From: an archaeon
GTDB taxonomy: Archaea > Altiarchaeota > Altiarchaeia > JAFGQM01
Assembly (NCBI GenBank): GCA_029932835.1
Contig: JAOZPI010000053.1
Span: forward strand, 1 to 5,744
Reading direction: 5' to 3'
DNA length: 5,744 nucleotides
This document shows positions 1 through 5,110 of the stretch, piece after piece. The position numbers and the translations under genes were made by a program. The number at the start of each line of letters is the position of its first letter. The stretch's first letter is position 1. Below the pieces are notes generated by a model that saw only the letters and a list, made by a program, of their open reading frames with translations, did no database searches and was not told the DNA's origin.

Positions 1-219
1 CTAGAGAAAATCCAGCTTCGGATAAATCTTGGCGATAGCGACTCTCCTGAGGGAATTGTTCTTGATGAGGCTAATATCCGTGATGCCATCGTAAAGGCTG
101 ATGATTATCTTTCCTCTATACAAAGGGGGAAGAAAGACGCTGAGACGCTTCTACGCGAGGTTGAGAAATTCAAAGAAGCTTCTGCTGGATCTTCAACTAC
201 AGAAAATGATAGACATTAA
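1..219 (+). CDS. C-terminal part of an unrecognised protein (5' end outside the window)
   Basis: Frame 1 is open from the first base to a TAA at 217-219 and gives 72 residues. I do not recognise the family. The visible tail begins with a short hydrophobic stretch (KIQLRINLG), followed by a strongly charged, probably helical segment (EANIRDAIVKADDYL, then KDAETLLREVEKFKEA), and ends in a polar Ser/Thr/Asn-rich tail. It looks like a soluble protein ending in a helix or coiled coil. No transmembrane segment or catalytic motif is visible. The last 14 nt overlap the start of serS in another frame, so the two genes are probably co-transcribed and may be translationally coupled. Codon use matches the downstream genes. 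That the frame is coding is likely, given the clean end at a known gene start and the amino acid composition; the function is unknown. Confidence 0.7.
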   Translation, partial: LEKIQLRINLGDSDSPEGIVLDEANIRDAIVKADDYLSSIQRGKKDAETLLREVEKFKEASAGSSTTENDRH

Positions 220-1528
220 AATAATTCGTGACAGCCCCGACGTCGTCGAGAGGGACCTAAAAAAGCGCGGAGCTGATCTTTCCCCTCTCCACAAGGCTAT
301 TGAATATGACAGAAACTGGAGAGATGTCCTGAGGGAGGTGGAGAAGCTTAGACACAAGAGGAATCTTATAAACACGGAGATTGCGAAATCAAAGAAGAAG
401 GGGGAGGATGCAGGAGATAGAATAAAGGAGATGCAGGCTGTTGCATCTACAATCCGAGAGAAGGAAAGAGAGGCTGAAAACCTAAAAGCGAAATTGAACG
501 AATCCTTGCTCTTAATACCCAACATTCTGCATGAAAGCGTTCCGGAGGGAACAAGTGAGGACGATAACGAGGTTGTGAGGGTTGTTGGAAAGCCCAAAAA
601 ATTTTCTTTTGATCCCAAAGACCACATAGATCTGGGAACGATATGCGATCTTGTTGACATTGAAAGGGCTGCAAGGGTGAGTGGTTCCAGGTTTTACTAC
701 CTCAAAAATGAAGCAGTTTTGTTGGAGTTCGCAATAGTTCAATACGTTATGAAAATCCTCCTAAAGAGGGGTTTTGTTCCATTTATAACACCCGCTCTCA
801 TACGGGGGGAGGTAATGGAGGGAGCAGGCTTTTTACCTGCCGGCAGGGACGATATCTACAAGATAGAGGGAGAAGATCTTTACCTGGTCGGAACAAGTGA
901 ACAGGCATTGGCCGGATTGCACATGGGAGAGATACTAAATGGAGCGGATCTTCCCTTGCGCTATATGGGCTTCTCTTCTTGTTTTAGGACAGAGGCAGGT
1001 TCACATGGCAGAGACACAAAGGGAATATTCAGAGTTCATCAGTTTGACAAGATTGAGATGTTTATTTTTTCAAGGCCTGAGAACTCTTGGACAGAGCACC
1101 AATACCTTTTGGAGACAGCTGAAGAGATATATAAAGGACTAGATATACCCTATCGCGTCGTCAACGTCTGCTCCGGTGAGATGGGCACTACTGCTGCGAA
1201 GAAATATGACATAGAGGCGTGGCTTCCTGGCCAGGGCAAATACAGGGAGGTGGTTTCATGCTCAAACTGCACAGACTATCAATCAAGGAGGTTGGGAATA
1301 CGCTATAGGGAGGCTCCAGGAGATAAACCCTCTTATGTCCATACTCTCAACTCCACGGCCAGTGCCATCGGCAGGACCATAGTTGCGATCTTGGAGAATT
1401 ATCAGAATCCAGACGGCAGCATTTCGGTTCCGAAGGTTCTAAGGCCGTATATGGCTATGGATGTGATAAGGCCCAAGGTTAAGGAGCCTCGTAGTGATGG
1501 AAACCAAAAATCTCACAAAAAATTATAA
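206..1528 (+). CDS. serS: Seryl-tRNA synthetase (standard class IIa type)
   Basis: Attaches serine to tRNA-Ser, using ATP, in the cytoplasm; the same family also charges tRNA-Sec where present. The 440-residue product has the usual length and order. A charged helical arm (about residues 25-105) should form the tRNA-binding coiled coil. The class II core follows: motif 1 around 189-205 (GFVPFITPALI), the serine-binding TSE loop at 230-232, motif 2 at 256-286 (FRTEAG with Arg261), and motif 3 at 382-400 (NSTASAIGRT with Arg390). It is the common bacterial/eukaryotic/archaeal form, not the rare methanogen-type enzyme. The start at 206 is chosen because MIDIKIIRDSPDVV matches the typical SerRS N-terminus; the frame is open back to an ATG at 101, which would add 35 atypical residues overlapping the upstream gene. 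There is no Shine-Dalgarno site, and the start lies 14 nt inside the preceding gene. Confidence 0.97.
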   Translation: MIDIKIIRDSPDVVERDLKKRGADLSPLHKAIEYDRNWRDVLREVEKLRHKRNLINTEIAKSKKKGEDAGDRIKEMQAVASTIREKEREAENLKAKLNESLLLIPNILHESVPEGTSEDDNEVVRVVGKPKKFSFDPKDHIDLGTICDLVDIERAARVSGSRFYYLKNEAVLLEFAIVQYVMKILLKRGFVPFITPALIRGEVMEGAGFLPAGRDDIYKIEGEDLYLVGTSEQALAGLHMGEILNGADLPLRYMGFSSCFRTEAGSHGRDTKGIFRVHQFDKIEMFIFSRPENSWTEHQYLLETAEEIYKGLDIPYRVVNVCSGEMGTTAAKKYDIEAWLPGQGKYREVVSCSNCTDYQSRRLGIRYREAPGDKPSYVHTLNSTASAIGRTIVAILENYQNPDGSISVPKVLRPYMAMDVIRPKVKEPRSDGNQKSHKKL

Positions 1529-1533
1529 AACCA

Positions 1534-1545
1534 TTTTTAAATATA
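1534..1545 (+). promoter_or_regulatory. Archaeal TATA-box promoter of the eS1-sppA unit
   Basis: TTTTTAAATATA lies in the 45-nt gap between serS and eS1 and contains TTTAAATA (1536-1543), a close match to the archaeal TATA consensus TTTAWATA. Its first T is 40 nt before the eS1 ATG. With the usual archaeal spacing of about 25 nt from the box to the transcription start, RNA would begin near 1566, leaving a leader of only about 8 nt. The same T5 run begins 6 nt after the serS stop and could also help terminate upstream transcription. The start site is inferred, not observed. Confidence 0.7.
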
Positions 1546-1547
1546 CA

Positions 1548-1561
1548 CCTATAAACATAGG
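1548..1561. repeat. Short perfect dyad between the TATA box and the eS1 start
   Basis: CCTAT (1548-1552) and ATAGG (1557-1561) are perfect inverted arms around AAAC. The dyad sits between the TATA box and the predicted transcription start, so it would act as DNA rather than as part of the transcript. A repressor bound here would block RNA polymerase or TFB. Five-base arms can easily arise by chance, so this is only a candidate operator. Confidence 0.25.
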
Positions 1562-1573
1562 CTCAAGTCAAGA

Positions 1574-2185
1574 ATGGCAAGACAGGTGAGGAGATCAAAG
1601 GCAATTGATAAATGGAAACTGAAGAAGAAATATGAAGTTATAGCTCCGGATATATTTGGAAATGTTTCTGTTGGCTATATCTTTTCCAGAGAGGAAGCTT
1701 CTCTCATAGGCAGAACAATTGAGACAACCATGAGCAAACTCACAGATTCTAATCAGCACCACATCAAAGTAGGGCTTCGCGTTATTGGAACAAAGGGATT
1801 CACAGCCCTCACGGAGGTCTATGAAGTTGCTTTGTCTCGGGCTTATATAAGCTCGCATACAACACAAGGCGTCGATATTGTAGAAGATATCTTTGATTTG
1901 GAAACACAGGATAAGAAAAGAATTCGTGTAAAGGTTCTCATTTTCACGCGCCAGAAGATCCACAATAGTCAGAAGCGGCTCCTCCGTCAGATGGCCAGAG
2001 AGACCATATCTCAAATTGCCCAAAAGGCTACCTACGATAAAGTTGTTCAAGAGACTGTCTTTGGTAAGCTGGGTTCTATTCTCTTTAACAAAGGGAGAAA
2101 GATTGTACCGCTCGGCCGGGTAGAAATAAAGAATCTTGAGCTCCTAGGGCCCCCTCAAGCTCTAGAAACAAAATCTCAAATTTAA
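1574..2185 (+). CDS. rps3ae: 30S ribosomal protein eS1 (S3Ae)
   Basis: Structural protein of the archaeal small ribosomal subunit, shared with eukaryotes and absent from bacteria; in the ribosome it sits on the platform near the mRNA exit. The 203-residue product is of typical archaeal length. It opens with a basic N-terminus and the family signature DKWKLKKKYEVIAPDIFGN (residues 12-30), and near the C-terminus carries GRKIVPLGRVEIKNLELL (174-191), matching the conserved PxxRVEI segment. The N-terminus is short and basic as expected, which supports the ATG at 1574. The gene has its own TATA box and no Shine-Dalgarno site (the ATG is preceded by TCAAGA). Its TAA stop touches the ATG of the protease gene downstream, indicating a two-gene operon. 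Confidence 0.95.
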   Translation: MARQVRRSKAIDKWKLKKKYEVIAPDIFGNVSVGYIFSREEASLIGRTIETTMSKLTDSNQHHIKVGLRVIGTKGFTALTEVYEVALSRAYISSHTTQGVDIVEDIFDLETQDKKRIRVKVLIFTRQKIHNSQKRLLRQMARETISQIAQKATYDKVVQETVFGKLGSILFNKGRKIVPLGRVEIKNLELLGPPQALETKSQI

Positions 2186-3097
2186 ATGGACCTCCAGAAG
2201 ATCCTTGTAATCTTGGGTATATTCTTCTTTATCTTGATAGGAATCTCACTGATGGCCTTTTTGTTTTTTCCCCTTCTTCCCTCTTCTGAAAAGTATATAG
2301 GCGTTGTTGATCTGGACGGGGAGATCTCCTTTTCTTCCACTGCATCACTTAATCCATATTCCATCAGAAATATGCTTGAAGACCTGAAAAATGACTCTAA
2401 TGCGGTTGGTGTTATACTCAATATAAACTCAGGTGGTGGGGGTGTTGTAGAATCAAAGGAAATCGCGCGTTCTGTCTTAAGCCTTTCAGAAAAAAAGCCG
2501 GTAGTCGCGTATATATCCGGAGTGGGAGCTTCCGGGGCGTACTACATAGCAGCACATGCGAATTATATAATAGCTGATGAGGATTCCATAGTCGGGAACC
2601 TAGGTGTGGTTTCTGTGTATACTGTCTACAAAAACCTTTTGGAAGACAAACTGGGAATAAATGTTACTGTTATAAAATCCAGCGAATATAAGGACATTGG
2701 ATCCCCATATAGATCTATGAAAGAGGAGGAGACACAGAGGCTTCAGGAGATCGTGAATACCATAAACGATGAGATCGTGTCAGAGATACAAAAGAAGCGG
2801 GGTCTGAGCAGGGCTGCGATAGAGGAGATAAAAACAGGGATGATCTTCCTTGGATCAGAGGCTCTGCAACTGGGCTTAGTGGATGAACTTGGGGGTATGG
2901 AACTTGCTGCTGAAAAGATACGAACTGTAACGAATACACCTGATGCCAAGATCAAGTACATAGAAAGGTCAAAATACACCGAGGAGGACCCCTATAAATC
3001 CAGTCTGTACTATTCTTTGGGTCTTGGTATCGGAGACTCCCTCTATAAGCACATTGGGGATTTCCGCCTCAGGTTCACCTCCCCTCTCTATACTTAG
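2186..3097 (+). CDS. sppA: Signal peptide peptidase SppA-type serine protease (family S49), membrane-anchored
   Basis: Predicted to degrade cleaved signal peptides or other membrane-associated peptides on the outer face of the cytoplasmic membrane. One N-terminal hydrophobic helix (about residues 6-31) should act as a signal anchor, followed by a single S49 domain; 303 residues suits the short archaeal/Gram-positive form. The family landmarks are in order: SGGGG around 82-86 (usually SPGG), GASGAYYIAA with nucleophile Ser116, IVGNLGVVS (135-143), and YKDIGSPYR (168-176) with the likely general base Lys169. The 53-residue Ser-Lys spacing is close to the 52 known for Bacillus subtilis and Thermococcus SppA. 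The ATG directly abuts the eS1 stop with no Shine-Dalgarno site, so translation probably relies on coupling. The Pro-to-Gly change in the SPGG motif is unusual, but nothing else suggests inactivity. Confidence 0.93.
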   Translation: MDLQKILVILGIFFFILIGISLMAFLFFPLLPSSEKYIGVVDLDGEISFSSTASLNPYSIRNMLEDLKNDSNAVGVILNINSGGGGVVESKEIARSVLSLSEKKPVVAYISGVGASGAYYIAAHANYIIADEDSIVGNLGVVSVYTVYKNLLEDKLGINVTVIKSSEYKDIGSPYRSMKEEETQRLQEIVNTINDEIVSEIQKKRGLSRAAIEEIKTGMIFLGSEALQLGLVDELGGMELAAEKIRTVTNTPDAKIKYIERSKYTEEDPYKSSLYYSLGLGIGDSLYKHIGDFRLRFTSPLYT

Positions 3098-3120
3098 GAA
3101 TCAAGCCAATACCCTACCAG

Positions 3121-3153
3121 TTTTCTGCCCTTTCCCCTCTCACAGCCCTTTTT
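3121..3153 (+). terminator. Pyrimidine-rich, T-ending tract after sppA (possible terminator)
   Basis: Starting 23 nt after the sppA stop, the + strand is almost entirely C and T for 33 nt, starting with TTTT and ending in T5 (3149-3153). No stable hairpin precedes it. Archaeal RNA polymerase commonly terminates at T-rich tracts without a hairpin, and the position between an upstream stop and a downstream promoter fits. It could instead be neutral spacer sequence. Confidence 0.4.
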
Positions 3154-3159
3154 GATTTA

Positions 3160-3169
3160 TTTTTATAAA
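3160..3169 (+). promoter_or_regulatory. Archaeal TATA-box promoter of the eS17-carS unit
   Basis: TTTTTATAAA resembles the archaeal TATA consensus and begins 39 nt before the eS17 ATG, almost the same spacing as at eS1 (40 nt). Transcription should start near 3190, giving a leader shorter than about 10 nt. The box lies inside a small AT-only palindrome, ATTTAT-TTTT-ATAAAT (3155-3170), which may simply reflect AT-richness. Confidence 0.7.
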
Positions 3170-3198
3170 TAAACATACAAACTAACCTCTACACAAAG

Positions 3199-3390
3199 AT
3201 GGGCAGAGTAAAAACAAAGAATATAAAGAGGGTTGCCACAGAGCTCATAGATACATACCCAGATCAGTTTAGTGATAACTTTGAAGAAAACAAACAAAAG
3301 ATAGAAGAGCTAACAACAGTCCAGAGCAAGCCTATGAGAAACAAGATAGCTGGGTATATCGTGGCCGTCAAGAAAAGGCTCGTTGATTAG
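3199..3390 (+). CDS. rps17e: 30S ribosomal protein eS17
   Basis: Small-subunit ribosomal protein shared by archaea and eukaryotes and missing from bacteria. The 63-residue product has the usual archaeal length; eukaryotic versions are about twice as long. It shows the conserved N-terminus MGRVKTKNIKRVATELIDTY, followed by FEENKQKIEELTTVQSKPMRNKIAGYI, the family's helical core. The start is unambiguous: the first residues are the most conserved part, and a TATA box is correctly placed upstream. There is no Shine-Dalgarno site; ACAAAG precedes the ATG. It is the first gene of a two-gene unit with carS, 12 nt downstream. Confidence 0.96.
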   Translation: MGRVKTKNIKRVATELIDTYPDQFSDNFEENKQKIEELTTVQSKPMRNKIAGYIVAVKKRLVD

Positions 3391-3402
3391 TCCTCATTCA
3401 AG

Positions 3403-3945
3403 ATGTGGATACTCGCTGCTGTGTTGCATGTGCTGTATTACATAAGTCCAGCCTATTGCGCCAACGCATTTGCAGTCTTTGGGGGTGGAAAACCTATAGA
3501 TTTTGGACTTAGTCTATCTGGAAGGCGAATCCTTGGTGATGGGAAGACATGGCGTGGTCTCTTTATAGGCCTTTTTTTCTCCACACTCTTCGGCTTCTTT
3601 TGGTTCTCTGCCTCTTCCTCCGGTCCGCTAAGCCAGACATACTACAACGAGTTCAACTTCCATATCTCTAACCCTCTCTTCGGGTTTTACTTGGGTCTTG
3701 GTGCCCTTTTAGGCGACATCTCAGCCAGCTTTTTAAAGCGGAGGCTTGGGATACCACGGGGGCAACCCCTGTGGGTCATAGACCAGCTGGATTTTGTTTT
3801 CGGTGCCCTCCTCTTTGCATATCTCTTTGGTCTTCCCCTTCTCTCCCCTGTTGAGGTTATTATCCTGCTTATTATAACCCCAGCCTTTCACCTCTTCGGA
3901 AACTTCATCGCCTACCATACCAAAAAGAAGGTGGTTTGGTGGTAG
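3403..3945 (+). CDS. carS: CDP-archaeol synthase (CTP:2,3-di-O-geranylgeranyl-glycerol-1-phosphate cytidylyltransferase)
   Basis: Integral membrane enzyme that transfers CMP from CTP to the unsaturated archaetidic acid precursor, giving the CDP-archaeol used for adding polar head groups to archaeal membrane lipids. The 180-residue product has about five hydrophobic segments (roughly 1-23, 52-70, 91-111, 130-147, 149-168), as known for CarS. Signature loops are all present: PAYCANAFAVFGGGKPIDFG (16-35), GRRILGDGKTWRG (40-52), GDISASFLKRRLGIPRG (104-120) and DQLDF (127-131), with Asp105, Asp127 and Asp130 as likely metal or nucleotide ligands. The C-terminal HLFGNFIAY also fits the family. The ATG at 3403 follows the eS17 stop after 12 nt and lacks a Shine-Dalgarno site. 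This gene alone strongly implies an archaeal host. Confidence 0.95.
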   Translation: MWILAAVLHVLYYISPAYCANAFAVFGGGKPIDFGLSLSGRRILGDGKTWRGLFIGLFFSTLFGFFWFSASSSGPLSQTYYNEFNFHISNPLFGFYLGLGALLGDISASFLKRRLGIPRGQPLWVIDQLDFVFGALLFAYLFGLPLLSPVEVIILLIITPAFHLFGNFIAYHTKKKVVWW

Positions 3946-3958
3946 CTCAGCCCTAACC

Positions 3959-3966
3959 TTTTTATA
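3959..3966 (+). promoter_or_regulatory. Probable TATA-box promoter of the uS12-uS7-EF-2 operon
   Basis: TTTTTATA, 14 nt after the carS stop, matches the T5-AWA pattern of the other two promoters in the window. It would place the transcription start near 3985-3990 and yield a leader of about 60 nt, much longer than the others. An alternative weaker box, TCTAAATT (4024-4031), would give a leaderless uS12 mRNA; I favour the upstream one because of its better match. Confidence 0.55.
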
Positions 3967-3996
3967 CCCCCTATTTCTAATTAACCACATTTTCTA

Positions 3997-4037
3997 AGGG
4001 ATTTAGTGCAGACCTCTGGTTTGTCTAAATTATCCCT
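3997..4037 (+). promoter_or_regulatory. Imperfect hairpin in the uS12 leader (candidate mRNA regulatory element)
   Basis: Three successive paired blocks form one stem: AGGG (3997-4000) with CCCT (4034-4037); ATTTAG (4001-4006) with CTAAAT (4025-4030); and CAGACC (4009-4014) with GGTTTG (4018-4023, including one G-U pair), closed by a TCT loop. Sixteen base pairs are interrupted by a 3-nt bulge (TAT, 4031-4033) and a small TG/T internal loop. The outer stem can also pair as GGGAT/ATCCC. The element ends 11 nt before the uS12 ATG and has no U-run after it, so it is not an intrinsic terminator. Archaeal and bacterial ribosomal-protein operons are often regulated by an r-protein binding its own leader; uS7 controls the E. 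coli str operon. That role here is inference. Confidence 0.5.
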
Positions 4038-4048
4038 ATTACTTTAAA

Positions 4049-4477
4049 ATGGGAAACGGAGAATTTTCCGCCAAAAAGCTGGAAGACGACAGGAGGAAAT
4101 TTCGGTGGTACGATGAGCCCTATATGCGGAGGATGCTGAATTTGAAGGAAAAGCATGACCCCTTGGCTGGCTCTCCCCAGGCTAGGGGCATCGTATTAGA
4201 GAAGGTCGGCATCGAGGCCAAACAACCAAATTCTGCCATTCGAAAGTGTGTCAAAATACAGCTTATATCAAGTGGAAAGCAAATAACAGCCTTCGCACCA
4301 GGCAACCACGCGATCACATTTATAGATGAGCATGATGAGGTTCTCGTGGAGGGTATTGGCGGAAGAAAGGGTCGTTCATATGGTGATATTCCAGGTGTCA
4401 GGTACAAGGTTATCAAAGTAAATAACCAATCTCTTGATATGCTGGTGAAGGGCAAAGCTGAGAAGGCGAGAAAATAA
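4049..4477 (+). CDS. rps12: 30S ribosomal protein uS12
   Basis: Small-subunit protein at the decoding centre, involved in codon-anticodon fidelity and translocation. The 142-residue product has archaeal/eukaryotic features: an N-terminal extension with KKLEDDRRKFRW, GSPQARGIVLEKVGIEAKQPNSAIRKCV (41-68, with the decoding loop PNSA at 60-63) and GRSYGDIPGVRYKV (108-121, Asp113 in the second decoding-centre loop). The N-terminus is slightly shorter than usual (about 147 residues in many archaea), with MGNGEF in place of MGKGKPNGLF-like starts. It is the first gene of a str-type operon, 103 nt after carS, with a structured leader. No Shine-Dalgarno site is seen; TTTAAA precedes the ATG. Confidence 0.97.
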   Translation: MGNGEFSAKKLEDDRRKFRWYDEPYMRRMLNLKEKHDPLAGSPQARGIVLEKVGIEAKQPNSAIRKCVKIQLISSGKQITAFAPGNHAITFIDEHDEVLVEGIGGRKGRSYGDIPGVRYKVIKVNNQSLDMLVKGKAEKARK

Positions 4478-4481
4478 AGGA
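4478..4481 (+). promoter_or_regulatory. Weak Shine-Dalgarno-like AGGA before uS7
   Basis: AGGA begins immediately after the uS12 stop and lies 8 nt before the uS7 ATG, a workable spacing. It is the only start in the window with any purine-rich match to the 16S rRNA 3' end, and at four bases it may be chance. Confidence 0.3.
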
Positions 4482-4489
4482 CATAAAAC

Positions 4490-5098
4490 ATGGATGACAT
4501 AAAACTTTTCGGCCGTTGGGACTTTGATGTTGAGGTTGTGGACCAAGGGCTCCAAAGGTACCTTAACGTCTCTCCGGTCTTTGTTCCACACAGTGGTGGT
4601 AGGCACTCAAAAAAGAGGTTTTGGAAGGCTCAAAAGGTCTCGATAATAGAGCGTCTTATAAACAAAGTGATGAGAAGCAGCGTGGGCTCAAAGAAATTCG
4701 GAGGAAGATACCTAAGAGGGGGAGGGGCTACTGGAAAGAAATCACTGGCAACTAGGATTGTGGAAAAGACCTTTTCTATAATAGAGGAAAAAACAAGGAG
4801 CAACCCAATTCAAGTTCTTGTTGACGCCATCCAAAATGCAGCCCCGAGGGAGGAGACCACAACCATAATATACGGGGGTGTCCATTATCATCAAGCTGTT
4901 GATATAGCACCCATGAGGCGTATAGACATGGCCCTAAAAAACATAGTTATAGCTGCTTATGGCAACAGCTTTAACAAAAAGATTACAATTGAGGAATCCC
5001 TTGCAGAAGAGATAATCAATGCAGCCAATAATGATCCAAAATCTTTCGCAATAAAGAAAAAGGAGGAGACAGAGCGTATAGCTCAGTCTGCAAGATAA
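4490..5098 (+). CDS. rps7: 30S ribosomal protein uS7
   Basis: Primary binding protein of the 16S rRNA 3' major domain, forming the head of the small subunit near the E site. The 202-residue product is in the archaeal size range and longer than bacterial S7 because of an N-terminal extension (IKLFGRWDFDVEVVDQGLQRYL). The conserved core runs from VPHSGGRHSKKRFWKAQKV to the signature NPIQVLVDAIQNAAPREETT (105-124) and YGGVHYHQAVDIAPMRR (128-144), followed by the helical C-terminus. It lies 12 nt after uS12 and 12 nt before EF-2, the classic str order. In E. coli this protein is the translational repressor of its own operon, so it is the first suspect for binding the leader hairpin here; that is inference only. 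Confidence 0.97.
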   Translation: MDDIKLFGRWDFDVEVVDQGLQRYLNVSPVFVPHSGGRHSKKRFWKAQKVSIIERLINKVMRSSVGSKKFGGRYLRGGGATGKKSLATRIVEKTFSIIEEKTRSNPIQVLVDAIQNAAPREETTTIIYGGVHYHQAVDIAPMRRIDMALKNIVIAAYGNSFNKKITIEESLAEEIINAANNDPKSFAIKKKEETERIAQSAR

Positions 5099-5110
5099 TA
5101 AACGCAAAAA

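Noticed and set aside
101..205. Upstream in-frame ATG giving serS 35 extra residues
   Set aside because: The added residues resemble no SerRS N-terminus and overlap the coding frame of the preceding gene, while MIDIKIIRDSP at 206 fits the family.
193..660. 155-codon open frame on the minus strand inside serS
   Set aside because: It lies wholly opposite a clear synthetase gene, is Ser/Phe-rich as expected from antisense of a Lys/Glu-rich coiled coil, and has no recognisable domain.
1595..2050. 151-codon open frame on the minus strand inside eS1
   Set aside because: Antisense shadow of a conserved ribosomal protein gene, with no promoter or recognisable protein features.
3155..3170. Palindrome ATTTAT-TTTT-ATAAAT as an operator at the eS17 promoter
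   Set aside because: It consists only of A and T and overlaps the TATA box, so base composition explains it well enough.
3997..4037. Kink-turn (L7Ae-type) in the uS12 leader because of the 3-nt bulge
   Set aside because: The tandem G-A/A-G pairs required next to the bulge are missing; the flanking pairs are ordinary Watson-Crick.
3946..4048. tRNA or other known small RNA gene in the carS-uS12 gap
   Set aside because: No cloverleaf arms or conserved T-loop sequence are present; the only structure is the single leader hairpin.
217..5098. Absence of TGA among the eight visible stop codons (five TAA, three TAG) as a sign of recoding
   Set aside because: Eight stops is too small a sample, and no gene shows an in-frame TGA at a conserved position.
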